From contig CAJJDN010000053.1 in the NCBI GenBank assembly GCA_905182985.1, forward strand, positions 65,761 through 129,760: a stretch of 64,000 nt of DNA. The letters are read 5' to 3'. Below the pieces are notes generated by a model that did no database searches, was not told where the DNA came from, and saw only the letters and a list, made by a program, of their open reading frames with translations. The stretch is from Paramecium sonneborni. Lineage: Eukaryota > Ciliophora > Oligohymenophorea > Peniculida > Parameciidae. Position numbers and translations under genes: made by a program. The stretch's first letter is position 1, and every line of letters begins with the position of its first letter. Positions 45,565 to 57,383 of the stretch are shown piece by piece.

Positions 45565-45720
45565 ATGTCTTAAAATTCAAAATAACATAAAGCAAATAAA
45601 AGTAAATAATGTCCAAAAGAAAATTTTTACTTGATATATCATTTGTTTTTTTAAGCTTAAGATATATTAGGGTTTAATAAAGATGATTTAAATTTGAAAA
45701 AAAAAGAGAATCAAAAATGA
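45565..45720 (+). CDS. Small hypothetical protein, 51 aa
   Basis: ATG 45565 to TGA 45718, using TAA as Gln several times. It begins MSQNSKQHKANKSKQCPKEN, has a short hydrophobic stretch (FYLIYHLFFQAQDILGF) and a Lys/Glu-rich end. Too short to classify. It converges on the ABHD17-like gene with 65 bp between stops. Confidence 0.4.
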
Positions 45721-45785
45721 TATATCCAAAAATTCATAATATAATTTTTTAAATTTAATCTACTTAAAAAATAGTATATTATAAA

Positions 45786-46864
45786 TCAATTCATCATAAA
45801 TCTAAGTAAAGGAATAATTAAATCCTATTATAAATTAAATGTTGCATGAGTCATATTTAATGGAGTGGTCAATTTGCATCTACACTTACAAAGTCTTTAT
45901 AACTTTAATGAATGACTTAATGGAATCATGTTATCAGATTGACCATGCAAAATGTATATTGGACATTAAACTTCAGAAATATGTTTGTAATTTGGAAATC
46001 TCTCTTTTATTAAAACCCCAAAAATTTTACCCAACTTATGCTCTACAAGTTACTAGATTGATAAAAATGGTGATATAAGAACCAACATGAATGGTTTATA
46101 TTTACTAGCTACATAACAAGCAGGTCTAAAAAATAATAAAATAAAAATAACCCACTTCCAATTGATCTTCCACAAATCATAATATTTGATTCATCTACTT
46201 TTTTTGTATTTATTAAATAATTCATTATATGATCAGCATCTTCTAATATGGTTTATTCATTTGAATCGCCTTTATAAATTCCATAACCAGGATATTCTAC
46301 TCCCAAAATATTAAGTTTCAATGAACTACCTATTCGCCACATAAGCTCATATGCTTAATATAAATCTTCTCCATTTGAATGAAAATAAACCATAGTTTAT
46401 TTCGATTGATTATTAATATACGCACATGGTATACTTTTTATAATTTCATTAGGCTCTTCAAATAAGGTCATTTGTTTTTAATGCTTAATAGGTAGTTTAT
46501 TACATCTAGGATGTTACATTTTTTCATTTGGAATTGATGCCAAGCAAACATTTGCTAAAGATTCATATAGTCTATTTTAATTCTTTTTTGACTGAAGTGT
46601 TTTAAAATTATTAGACTTATATTTGTTTAATAATCTAGGAGGAGATTAGTGTACAACAATATTTTCATCCACATCTTCATCATAATTAGATTCCTCAATA
46701 TATAGGTCTTATTGTGTGCTAGGTCTTTTAGACTAATTGGCAGATTAAACAAATAGTTATTTGTTTTATTTTGCTTTATAGACAGGAATCCATATAAGTT
46801 CTTTAAAATTCTTTTCAGTGTATTCACATTTTGGAGCAGGAAATATAAAGGAATTGACTTCCAT
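45786..46864 (-). CDS. Alpha/beta serine hydrolase of the ABHD17/ABHD13 type
   Basis: Family members ABHD17A-C remove palmitate from membrane proteins; ABHD13 is related. One 26-nt intron (46126-46151) splits the nucleophile region and leaves 351 codons. Seen: TMVYFHSNGEDLYQAYELMW (the HGG/HSN-type oxyanion region), VEYPGYGIYKGDSNEQTILE, the nucleophile elbow ICGRSIGSGPACYVAS with Ser in GRSIG, the acid in YILHGQSDNMIPLSHS and the histidine in NMTHATF. The first ~150 residues are a polar extension without the Cys cluster that lipid-anchors animal ABHD17. It could pair functionally with the DHHC palmitoyltransferase elsewhere in the window, but that is speculative. Confidence 0.88.
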
Positions 46865-48145
46865 TTTTATCAGTTAATTAATAAAGTTTATTTTACAAAA
46901 ACATCAACATTTTCTATAATAAAATTAAATAATTAAAACAAAATGAATCAGTTTGACAAAATTAGATTTATTGTAATTTAGTAGGTTTAGAACTTTGTGC
47001 AATTTAAAATTTGTTATTAATGAAAAATTATTAGATCATCAAATTTATTATTATTTGATTTGCTCAAAGTATTAATTATAATTACATAAATATCAACTTA
47101 GGTAAACCAAATTTTTTGACAGATTCAAAATATAATACTAATTTCTTAAAGAAATTATTTTTATTTAGAATTTCAAAATATTAAGAGTAAATTAAATATT
47201 ATCATCTTATAAATATTCATAATAATCAAATAGTTCAATAATTATGTTAAATTATCTTATATATTGATGAAGAAATTTTGTGATAAAATACTCATAATGT
47301 ATATATTATTCAATTATTAAAATAGATTTAATAGTGAATTCATTTTGCCTTTTTTTTGACAGAATGATAGAGAAGGTAACTTTTTTTTCTAATTAGTTTT
47401 TTTTCTTTTTATTAATTAGACTTAATAAGTAGAAAAAAATCTATTCTTAATAATTAATGATTCTAACAGCAAAATGATGAATTAATAACTAATTAGTGAA
47501 TTAAAATGATTTAGGATTTTTAAGGAAAGATTTCTCGCTAATTTTTATTTTTAATATCCATTGATTTAAGATTTTAGCTTTAAATAAAAACAATTCCTTG
47601 TTCAATAACTTTAAAGTCTTTTTAAAAAAAAATTAATATGAAAAATATCAATAATAAAAAGTTCAAATTTAATTGTTTGTTTTAAACTATGTTTTTGTGT
47701 AATATTCAAGTATTTTTTTTAAAAGCCTTAAATTATTTTTAGAAAGAAACAATTTTATAAATTTAATATCTAATTCTCTTTTTCTTTTTTTTTGATCATT
47801 TCAGAATAATTTAATTAATTTTTATTTTATAATCCCTTGTTAAGTAATTTTCATAGTATTAATACAGAAAAAAAATTAAGTAAAATAGCAAATTCTACTT
47901 CTATGCTTTGTCAGGTATTTTTGTTATTTAAGGTATAAAGTTTCCCTTTTTTACTATTATAACTTATATATTTTTCCGTCATTTTATCGTTTATAAAATA
48001 AATCAAAAAAATATGTAATTGTTTTAATTATTTGAAATTATTCTAGATTCTCTGAATAAGATAATGAAGCAATCTGCATTTATAATAAATTTATATGATA
48101 CTATTCAATAATTATGTATTAATTAGTATAAACATTAAATCAAAA
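46865..48145. other. 1.3-kb gene-free AT-rich region
   Basis: This is the longest stretch without a gene. All six frames are broken by TGA or give only Ile/Lys/Asn/Phe-rich noise. A few short ATG frames (MNQFDKIRFI near 46943; MTEKYISYNSKKG on the minus strand) lack support. T-runs and the string TTTTTTTGACAG recur near 47116 and 47352. No RNA gene recognised. Confidence 0.4.
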
Positions 48146-49373
48146 TCACTGAGATGTGAATATTCTGAGTAATAGTTCAATAAATATTACTACACTTAAT
48201 TTAGTACTTGTTTTTAAGCAAGAAAATTTTCTAATGATATATTTAAAATAATTTACTTTCTTATGACTATTAAGAGAATAGATATTAGAAGCCTAATTTT
48301 GGATCTGTATTGTTAGACAACAACTCCATAATTGTATTATTTTAAGTAATTGTTTTTAACTTCTTTAGTTATCATTTTCTGACACCATTAAGTAATAATA
48401 GTCTTCATTTTTGGCCATTCAGAATCATTATGCATTTCATGAAAACCATTTTCGAAAATTTTTATAGTTTTCTCCTTGGATTGAATTTGCATATAAAAGT
48501 CAACCGAATCTAAATGTGAAGCCACTTTATCTTATTTGCCATGCAATATCAAGATTGGAATTTAAAATTAATTTGCATTAGGTAAAATGTATTATTAAAA
48601 TAACAAGACATTCAATGCAAATTGAATACTCATAAATGGATTAATTAGATGATCTGTTGCTAATTTTCTTATATGATGATTATTTTTAGATGCAAAGGAT
48701 AAATTATGATACGTATTAATCTATAAATCTGGACATAATTTAGCCATCATTTATAAAGTGATCATCTTCATTTTTCCATATCTTGGAGGAACTCTAAATT
48801 GAGCACTACTACATATAAGTCCTTATATTTCAAATTATGGATTCATTAAACAAAAACTAATTACAATAGCTGCTCCAAGAGCATGACTAAAAATGAATAA
48901 TGGCACAGATTTATCAATTTAGTCTAATATACTTTATAAATCCATATGCATCTCTTCAATTGTTGCTTTACCTCTAAATCCACCTGAAAAACCAAAACCT
49001 CTTTGATCATAAAGATGGACTTTAAAATTATTAAGTAAAAAACAATCTGTCAACTATAAATAGTTAAACCATTTATATTACTTGTTTATAATTTCCAGAA
49101 TGTTCACCAAATCCATGAACAATAATAACTTAAGCATCAACAAACTATGGAGTAAATTCTTGATAGTATAATTATATTCCATGTGTTCTAGTATCGATGT
49201 ACTTTCTTGTAACCTAAAGCATAATCATAATTAGTTACTTTTGAAGTTTATTAAACACCTAAAAAAAAAGTATTCAATTCTTTCTTAACTTTTTAACTGT
49301 CTGATTATATATCCGTACTTTCTGTCCTTTTTGGTGAATCCATCAATCTCTCCTCAATATTTAAAAAGCTCAT
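48146..49373 (-). CDS. Monoacylglycerol-lipase-like alpha/beta hydrolase
   Basis: Serine hydrolase acting on glycerolipid or similar esters. Introns 49214-49238, 49054-49081 and one of 26 nt near the 3' end leave 383 codons. Seen: VIIVHGFGEHSGNYK (oxyanion HGxGEH), LYDQRGFGFSGGFRGKAT, nucleophile region LFIFSHALGAAIVISFC, the acid in ILILHGKQDKVASHLDSV and the histidine in NGFHEMHNDSEW. In the elbow the usual G-H-S-M/L-G reads S-H-A-L-G: the nucleophile serine position is Ala, with Ser two residues earlier, so the enzyme may be inactive. The last ~60 residues after the core are hydrophobic and their splicing is less certain. Confidence 0.85.
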
Positions 49374-49696
49374 TATATTATTATTTTTTTGATACTTAGA
49401 GCCAAATGTGAGTGATTAAGAATGAGGTATTAAGATTGAATATGACGCAAGATTTCAATAGATAATTTAAATTTAATAAAATATCATACAAAAAAGCAGT
49501 GTCGCCATATTAACATGCGATGCTTCATAATGCCTACTTTTAAAACTTTCAAGGAAGCTATAAATCTAATTTTTATATAATTATATTTATTGCCATTTAT
49601 ATATAATTAAATTTAAATATTTTTTCACTATTCTAGCAGATATGCTTCTATCATAAAGAATCTAAATTTCATAAAATTTTAATCTTTGTAAATTTA
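49374..49696. other. Spacer with a GC-richer island
   Basis: Between two same-strand genes. Around 49496-49545 the base mix is less AT-rich (GCAGTGTCGCCATATTAACA, CATGCGATGC) than any nearby spacer. A plus-strand frame MRCFIMPTFKTFKEAI starts there but soon becomes noise. It might be a small RNA gene or regulatory island; I recognise neither. Confidence 0.3.
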
Positions 49697-51174
49697 TCAT
49701 ATTTAAGATTCAACTATCTTATCTTAATTTTTATATAGATCTCTTTAACTCTGATGCTTTGGAGTTCCATCAAATTAAACCTATTAAGAAGAATGATCTC
49801 CTTAAGGTGAATTGTCTAAGTCTATTCTACAAGAAGTCCTAAATGGTGTTGGAACAAAACGGATATAAAGAGCTCCTCGATCACTTTATTCTTATTGTGC
49901 ATCTTCTTTTAATTATACTTTTTCATTTGTTTTTTCAATTAGCTAAGGTTACTAAGTCTTCAATAAAATTAATTTTTATATCTCAGATTCTTTTAAACTT
50001 TATCTACAAACAGGACAATTAGGTTATTTCACAGTCCTAAATAAAATAATTTTATACCAATCTGATAAACATTAATCATGGAAACTATGATTACATGGTG
50101 TTTAACGGTATTTCTCTTTGATTTCAAATTATAATAAACATATAGAACAGGTTTCATGTATCATCTTAGAGTCAACATTCTTAATTGGCATATATTTTTT
50201 TAAAATCTTTCTATCAAGTGAAGGTTAAATTTAAGTTAATTTTCTGTATTATCTTTTATAGCTTAAAAATATGATTAATGCCATGAACATACCAAATGTA
50301 AAAATTGATATTAAGATTATAATTGCCCAATAAGGAAATTAATCCAAATTATCCAAAGATCTAGTGTATAATAAAAATATACATAAAAGATATAGTTATT
50401 TCTTTAATGTCAGTTGTGTTGAAATTGAATAATCCAAAAATAAATAAATAATCTGATATATCCGATTCCCTTGTCAAACTAATTGATTTCTCTTAATTTT
50501 ATAGATCAATAACTTCAAAATTTGTAAAAAAGGTTGGAAGTATTGTTATGTTAAGTTTATCTGCTGGTATAGATGATATCCCAAATAAAGCTTATTTATT
50601 ATGGATTACAATCTTTTTATAATTAAAATCATACATCATAATCTTTATTATCAAGAACTATGTAAGCATAAAACCAAGAGTTATTTAATATATTAAAGGT
50701 GATGGCATAATCAGCTTAAATTTATTGCATTTTAAGAGAACAATTCAATCCATAATAAGGGAAGTGACAAGAAATTTATTTTTTTATTACCTATTTATTG
50801 TTATAAAATTAATTTAATACTGCTTCATTTAATGTTAAATTAAAATGCATAGTTTTGTTGAAATCTTAAATGTAAATAAAATGTTCTAAAAGAATGCAAC
50901 TTATCTCAATAGTAATACTTTAAGTTTATTTGATAAAGACAGATTAGACATTAGCTTTAATGGAATAGGACTAGGAATCATAATAGTTTTGCTTATCAAA
51001 TAGAACTTACATTAGAGGTAGGCAATAGTTGTCTACTGGAAATTATGTTATGATCATCTAAATTAAATAAGTCTTTGATGTATCAAGATTATTATGCTCT
51101 ATTTTTAAATAATCAGTAACATATTAGGTATTATAGTTTGCTAAAACTGCTGTGATGTAAATTAAAAAATACAT
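49697..51174 (-). CDS. Membrane-anchored RING-H2 E3 ubiquitin ligase
   Basis: Introns 50613-50634, 50361-50382 and 50037-50057 leave 471 codons, 470 aa. The order is a signal peptide (MYFLIYITAVLANYN), a ~260-residue lumenal or extracellular part with several Cys and N-glycosylation sites, a single membrane helix (WAIIILISIFTFGMFMALII), and a cytosolic RING-H2: CSICLLQFEIKEKYRQTPCN, HSFHDQCLSDW and CPVCRQSL, giving C-x2-C, C-x-H-x2-H-x2-C and C-x2-C spacing. A polar tail with basic and acidic patches follows. This topology matches RNF13/RNF128-type and other secretory-pathway ligases, although a clear PA domain is not seen. Confidence 0.9.
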
Positions 51175-51181
51175 AAATTAA

Positions 51182-52320
51182 ATGTATAAACATTTATTGA
51201 AATTGCGCTATGGTTATCAACCAAGTATAAAATTTACTCATGTTCATGCTTCAACCTAATATACTCCAGTGAAAATGACAGTAAGAGAAGCTATTAACCT
51301 TGCAATGGATGAGGAATTGGCACATGATCCAAATGTGTTTTTACTAGGTATTTGATAAAATATAATATATATTAGGTGAGGAAGTGGGACAGTATTAAGG
51401 TGCATACAAAGTATCAAAAGGATTGTTTTAAAAATATGGAGGAGATAGAGTTATAGATACACCAATAACAGAAGCCGGTTTTACAGGTATAGCAGTAGGA
51501 GCAGCACTTTATGGATTGAAACCTATTGTAGAGTTTATGACTTGGAATTTTGCAATGCAAGCAATCGATCATATCATCAATTCTGCAGCTAAATCACGTT
51601 ATATGAGTGCTGGAGATTAACAGGCTTCAATTGTCTTTAGAGGAATTAATGGGTAAGATCACAAATTTATAACCCTTTAGTGCCACAGCTTATGTTGCAG
51701 CTTAACATTCATAATGTTTTGCTTCATGGTATAGTAATGTACCTGGATTGGTTGTGTTAGCTCCATTTGATTGTGATGATGCTAAATCACTTCTTAAGGC
51801 AGCTGTAAGAAATCCTAATCCGGTGGTATTTTTGGAGAATGAAATATTATATAGTGAGACTTTTGAACTTTCAGCAGAAGCAAGAGATCCAAATTATTTA
51901 GCACCAATTGGAAAAGCTAAAATTATGAGATAAGGTGATCATGTTACTATTATTGCATTCTCAAAAATGGTTTAATATTCACTTAGAGCAGCTGAATAAC
52001 TATTTAGAGAAGGAATCAATTGTGAAGTTATAAATTTAAGAAGTTTAAGACCATTAGATAGAGAAACTATCCTTGAGAGTGTCAAAAAGACAGGTCGTGT
52101 AGTTTGTGTAGAAGAAGGATGGCCATAGTCTGGTATTTCTGCTGAAATAACAGCACTTATTATGGAGGGAGGAGCATTTAAATATTTAGATGCACCTGTT
52201 TAAAGAGTAACAGGAGCTGAAATACCAACACCTTATGCATTTAATTTAGAAGCTATGGCATTCCCAAAAACAGAATAAATTGTTGATGCTGTATTAAATG
52301 TTTTAAAGGGTGCTCGTTGA
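51182..52320 (+). CDS. PDHB: Pyruvate dehydrogenase E1 component, beta subunit
   Basis: Forms the E1 heterotetramer that decarboxylates pyruvate with thiamine diphosphate in mitochondria. Two 28-nt introns (51348-51375, 51653-51680) leave 361 codons, 360 aa. The N-terminal ~25 residues ([20 protein letters not shown]) are basic and free of acids, fitting a mitochondrial presequence. Family blocks: [91 protein letters not shown] and [20 protein letters not shown]. It is divergent from the RING gene: start codons are only 7 bp apart (51174 and 51182), so the two share a promoter zone. Confidence 0.97.
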
Positions 52321-52614
52321 TTGATTATTCAATAATAATAATCTATATATATACATATGAAATAATGTTATAAACATTCATAAAAGGTTTTGTTTAAGTT
52401 CTAAAAATATATATAATTAATTATAAGTGTTAAAAAATAGTTAAGAAAACAAATAATTTAAATATAACAATGTTATTAATTTATATTTTGAGTTATTTAA
52501 TTGAGTTGATACAAATATTGTAATAAATAATGTAGAATAATTAATTTTAAGAATATTCTTGTTCTTAAATTTGGAATTAAATCATGATTATGTTATTTTT
52601 CTATCTAATATTAA

Positions 52615-53169
52615 ATGTTAAAAATAGTTCTTATTTTAGGAATCATCACATTAAGCTTAAGTATTGATGTTGTAGATGATTATGATATTGAATCTTATTT
52701 GGGTGATTGGTTTGAAGTGGCTAGTAGTCCATGGGTTCATACAACTTTTGAGAAAAATGGATTTTGTAATAGAGCTAGATATGGTGTATTGACTACTGGA
52801 GATCTTAGTGTTTATAATATTTAAAGAGATGGTGCTGGTGATGGACCTATAAAATCAATAGATGGTTATGCCAGAATTCCAGATCCAAAATAAAAAGCCA
52901 AATTAAAAGTGTTTTTAAATGGAGGATAAGTTGGAGGAGGAGATTATTGGATTATTGAATTAGGACCAGTTATTAATAATGAATATTAATGGGTTATTGT
53001 AAGTGAACCTGAAATGTTATTTATGTGGGTCTTAAGTAGAAATCCTTAATAATACAGAGAGGATTATGAAGATTATGTAAAAGATAGAGTAAGTGCTTTG
53101 GGTTTCAATAGTGTTTTAAATAAGTATGTACCTAGATTTTTTGATAAATGTGTGCCATATGATGATTGA
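52615..53169 (+). CDS. Secreted lipocalin (Blc/apolipoprotein D type)
   Basis: A single exon of 184 aa with a signal peptide (MLKIVLILGIITLSLSIDVV). The lipocalin first conserved region is YLGDWFEVASSPW (family G-x-W-[FY]-E-[IV]-[AG]), followed by beta-strand-like repeats and a GGGDYWIIELGP block matching the family's YWVLxxG-x region, with YQWVIVSEPEMLFMWVLSRN downstream, typical of Blc-like lipocalins. It probably binds a small hydrophobic ligand outside the cell or in the endomembrane lumen. Intergenic distance to PDHB is 294 bp. Confidence 0.9.
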
Positions 53170-53232
53170 ATCAATTGAGTATATATGTAAATATATTTCT
53201 ATAGATATATGTATTATTTTATTATTTGTTTA

Positions 53233-53862
53233 TCAATATCTCCTTGGAGCTGTGATTATCTCATAAAACTCTTCAAATGAGATTTATTCTGGACTCTCTG
53301 TTTTTCTTAGTATATGAATATGATGAATCATTTCATGCAATTCATCATCATTCAAAGTTTCACCCAGTTCTTTAGCTACACGTTTTAAATTTGTAAAATC
53401 GATGAACCTAAACTTATTATTAAAATACTAACCCTGTATCTTCAGGATCATATATTTAAAATAATTTCTATGCTCCTTCTCTTGTTTTGTTATTTCCTAA
53501 TCTATTTGAAATTATTTCAACAAATGTATCAAAATTTATTGAACCTCCATAACTATATACATCTATAAGATGAATAATCAATACTTTTCTAAATCTTGTA
53601 CCATTTGATACACAAATTTATTTCTTGCATCAACACCTAAGTCTTCAAGTACCTTCTTTATTTCATGAGCATCTATTGTCCCACTTTTATCATCATCAAA
53701 CAAATCAAATGTTTCCTTAAAAATCTTTTACCATATTCTTACTCTCAAATCATTTGTTTCCTCTGCAGTTAAATAATTTTCTTTAGGTTTTTATGCTTTA
53801 GCTGCTGGTCCACCTTTCTTTTAAGCAGGTGCTTATTCTGCTGCCTTATTTCCTCTTTACAT
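53233..53862 (-). CDS. EF-hand calcium-binding protein, centrin/calmodulin superfamily
   Basis: Introns of 23 nt (GTATCAAATG...TTTAG) and 25 nt (GTTAGTATTT...TTTAG) leave 194 codons, 193 aa. The Lys/Ala/Gln-rich N-terminus (AEQAPAQKKGGPAAKAQKPK) precedes four EF-hand-like units. The first loop DDDKSGTIDAHE is canonical; the second (DVYSYGGSINFD), third (YDPEDTGFIDFTN) and fourth (ETLNDDELHEMIHH...ISFEEF) are weaker, so probably one or two sites bind calcium well. The overall layout is that of centrins, which ciliates use in the infraciliary lattice and basal bodies, but the assignment to centrin proper is not secure. Confidence 0.88.
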
Positions 53863-54753
53863 ATCTATTTAATAATTTTATTTATTTATTTATATATATA
53901 TATATTCTTATTCGACAAGAAATCCAATATCTCCTACATAAATTTCAATATTACTTCACTTTTTATATTCTTATTATTAAATCTTATTCAGTTTCTTTCT
54001 CAAATATTTTAAGTTTTAGAGTTAGTAAAATCGAATGTTAAAATAAAAAAATAATCAATCTTTCTCATTATTAAAGAGAGAGATTCCTATCTTTAAGTAT
54101 TTAAAAGAATTATAAATACTAAATTAAATATAATCAAATATCAATTTGATTCTAGAAAGATCTTTCAAAAATTAAGTCATTCTTAAATTTATGAATTTTT
54201 TGAAATAACCAAGTTAAATTTTTAAATTCTTTATTTTTAGTTTTGTAAATCCTAATTAAATTATTTGAACTTTGGAATTCTTCTTTGTTAAGGTAAATTT
54301 GTCTATAAATAATTTAGAGTTTCAATTATCTTGTCTTTAGAAATTACCTACATATTGTTAGAGATTGATTTCATTCTCTTTTTTATATATAATCGATTAA
54401 TTTAAGGAGATATTTAATTTAATCAGTTTTATTTTAGGCCAAATATATTGTATAGTTATAAAGAAATTTTCTGAAGTTTAGAACTCGATGATTATTAAGA
54501 TTAATTTGTATGAAAATTATATTATTAGTGTTTTGAGTTCTGAATAAAATTTAAGGAATAAAGAATTTAATTGTTCTAAAATTGTCTATAAAATTCATTA
54601 AAATCTCTAACCCTTTATTTAAAAAATTGGATATAAAAATAAAAGAAATAATTAGAATATTTTAGTATAATAAAGACGTTGGTAAAGTTTATAGTTTTAA
54701 AGTAATTATTATTTGGATTTTGTGATTGTCATAAATAATAATAATTTTTCTAT
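53863..54753. other. 890-bp AT-rich spacer, no gene recognised
   Basis: Between divergent EF-hand and Rab genes. TGA is frequent in all frames. Only Ile/Phe/Tyr-rich chance frames appear (for example on the plus strand at 53829-54041). No RNA gene recognised. Confidence 0.4.
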
Positions 54754-55434
54754 ATGGAAGCAGATCCTTTTATTAAGATCATAGTAGTAGGAGAACAAGC
54801 TGTAGGTAAGACATGCTTGTTAAATTAATATTGTTATGAAAGATTTGAAGCAAATAGCCCTCCAACAATAGGATGTGATTTTACTACTAAGGTGACATAA
54901 GCAAATGGATAGACAGTTAGATTATAATTATGGGATATTGCTGGATAAGAGAAATACAATGCTGTAAGTAAATTGTATGTTAGAGGAGCTTTAGGTAATT
55001 TAAACAAATAAAATGAGGTTGTCTAATAGTTTGTGATATAAAGGATTCTAATTCTTTAGAGGAAACTTTAAAATGGAAAAGTATCATTGAAGAAAATAGT
55101 GATTAAAATAATATTCCCATAATGTTGGTTCAAAATAAGTGTGATTTAGTAAGCAATGATGAAAAGACCACTATGTATTAGAATTTATAAGGTTTTGCAA
55201 AAATAAATAAATTTTTCTCATGCATTCAAACCAGTGCAAAAGATGGCACAGGATTAAAAGTAATGATGTGAAATAGATTAATAGTAATTATTTACAGACT
55301 TAATTTAAGAGATTATAGATAAAGGATTACTAGTTAATCAATAGAAGAATTTTAAATAAAGTACAAATGTATAATTAAATTCTGCTTAAAGTTAATAGTA
55401 ACAATAACATAAAAAAGACAAGTCTTGTTGTTGA
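54754..55434 (+). CDS. Rab-family small GTPase
   Basis: Introns 54995-55017 (23 nt) and 55260-55284 (25 nt) leave 211 codons, 210 aa. The P-loop is VVGEQAVGKTCLLNQY, switch I PPTIGCDFTTK, switch II LWDIAGQEKYNAVSKLYVRG, base-binding NKCD and TSAKDGTGLKQLF. The C-terminus is a Gln-rich hypervariable region ending HKKDKSCC, the double cysteine for geranylgeranylation that marks Rab proteins. IGCDF in place of IGVDF/IGVEF and AVSKLYVRG in place of SLTRVYYRG are lineage-type changes. The exact Rab subtype and membrane are not determined. Confidence 0.95.
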
Positions 55435-55536
55435 AAGAATATTAATAAATATAATATATTATTTTATATTTTTACATTCTCTTTTTAAAAAGATTAAAAG
55501 GATTTTTAAATAATAAAAAAATTTGTTTTATTAAAG

Positions 55537-56046
55537 ATGGTATGTATAGAATTCATTTCTTCTTTAGGTATTAACAAAGTTCGTTGAAGTTGGAAGAGTT
55601 GTCAAAATCAATTATGGTCCTTAAGAAGGTAGATTGGCAACAATTGTTGAAATTCTTAATGATAAGAGAGTCCTAATTGATGGACCAACCACTGGAGTTT
55701 AAAGATAAGTTATTCCTATTAGAAGATTGACACTTACCAAATTCAATCTTAAAGGTGCAACAAGAGGAGCTAGAACTGGTGTCATTACCAAGGCAATTAA
55801 AAAATCTGATCCATTTGCATAATATGCTCAAACTCTTGCTGCAAAGAAGGTTGCTAAGAAAGTACTTAGAGCTAAATTAAACGATTTTGATAGATTCAGA
55901 GTTATGATTCTTAGAAAAAGAGTAATGCTATCAATAAATCATTTTTTTAGAGAAGCGCCCTCCTTAGTACCTAACTTAAAACTTTGAAAAAGAGCACTGG
56001 TGGAAAGGCATAAGCTTAAGCTAAAGGAGGAAATAAGAAGAAATGA
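55537..56046 (+). CDS. RPL14: Large-subunit ribosomal protein eL14
   Basis: The first intron (55540-55567, 28 nt) starts right after the ATG, a pattern common in ribosomal protein genes; a second lies at 55922-55950. Together they leave 151 codons, 150 aa. Family blocks: KFVEVGRVVKINYGPQEGRL, TIVEILNDKRVLIDGPTTGV with QRQVIPIRRLTLTKF, and LNDFDRFRVMILRKR. The C-terminus is basic (TGGKAQAQAKGGNKKK), as expected. The 13-residue RARTGVITKAIKK-like insert is typical of protist versions. Confidence 0.96.
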
Positions 56047-56338
56047 TCAGCTTATTATAAAATAAGTATATTAAATAAATTTCAAAATACAAATATATGC
56101 ATTCACTTATTTACATACTTTTTTACTTCTCTTATTCTTCTTTTCTTTACTTATTTTTTATTTATTTCTAATATAATTATATTTTTCATAATTCATTTCT
56201 ATTTATATTTTATCTCTAGGTCTATATTATGAATTCTCTTAGTTGAATAACACTTTATATTTCTAAAAGTATTTTATTCAATTATTCTATTATTTAAATA
56301 AATAATATTTATGTAATAATAATAATATATATAAATAT

Positions 56339-57310
56339 TCATTTCTCTTTTCTAAACCAAGGGAAAAATGAACTTACAACCTTTTTTTTATAATTTGCAT
56401 ATGTGTCTCTTTTCTTTAACAAATGATTCTCCATATCTGGAATTGAATAAAATGAAAATAATGCTTATATAGATGCAGCTCCTATGATTGTCCATGCATT
56501 TTCAAATCCAAATGATAATTAACATAAATATTATCCCCACCAATACATACATTCTCCAAAATAATTTGGATGTCTTGAATATCTCCATAATCCTATATCA
56601 CAATCACCTTTAAGTAATTTTGATCTATATGGAAAGAGTTAATAATCAGCTAAGAATTTATAAATTATTATTCTTACCAATAAATTCTATTGTTATTGAA
56701 AGTATTGTGAATATAATTGAAAAATTATATGCAAAATTACAAGGATTTTACTAGATGAAGACATAATAAAGTGGTAAATGACCGAAAAAGACCATTATAG
56801 ATGGACAAACTTCAAAACCTAAATAAACAATTGACCAATATATCAAAGGACTTGGACTTTTTTATTTGATTTCTAAAATTCTATAATCTTCATATGATAA
56901 ACCTTATTTATTTTTAAGATATATATAAATACCAGGCCAGAACCTAAAATATGTATAATTTTATTTTATGCAATAAAAGTATACAAGGATAGGTAGAATT
57001 ATATTTCCAGATCCTTTAGACCAATAAGGCACAAAAAACATTGGAGCTACTTTCCAATAAATATCATAAATTGATGTATTGCTATTATTAATTAATTCAA
57101 TACTTAAAATAAAAACCTATTAAAAATAAGAAAGCTGTTGTTATTTAAATTACTAAAAATTATGAGATCAAAATTGAATCATAATATTTCTCAATCATAA
57201 ATGTCAAAGGTAACCTTAAAATATTCAAGTATGTTTTACCACAAAATTCCAATTATTAAGTATGGTATCAACATAATCTTTAAGGACTGACTATATGAAT
57301 ATTAAGGCAT
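56339..57310 (-). CDS. DUF1295 / steroid 5-alpha-reductase-like polytopic membrane enzyme
   Basis: Three introns (25, 22 and 28 nt) leave 299 codons, 298 aa. Several hydrophobic helices precede the diagnostic C-terminal block [20 protein letters not shown] with WWGQYLC, then [20 protein letters not shown] and FFPWFRKEK. The RHPNYFGE motif is shared by the DUF1295, SRD5A and isoprenylcysteine methyltransferase families and binds a nicotinamide or SAM cofactor. The order [11 protein letters not shown] fits DUF1295 best, a group of uncharacterised probable lipid reductases. ATG is taken at 57310 ([20 protein letters not shown]); the frame is open a little further upstream but without another ATG. 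It is divergent from the synergin-like gene, 73 bp apart. Confidence 0.85.
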
Positions 57311-57383
57311 CAATATATTATTATTAGTTTCAAGAATTTCTAATATTAAATTAATCAATACTATAAAAATATAATTAAAATTA

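Noticed and set aside
45839..46078. Plus-strand 79-aa frame (MLHESYLMEWSICIYTYK...)
   Set aside because: Antisense to the ABHD17-like hydrolase, including its catalytic Asp and His region.
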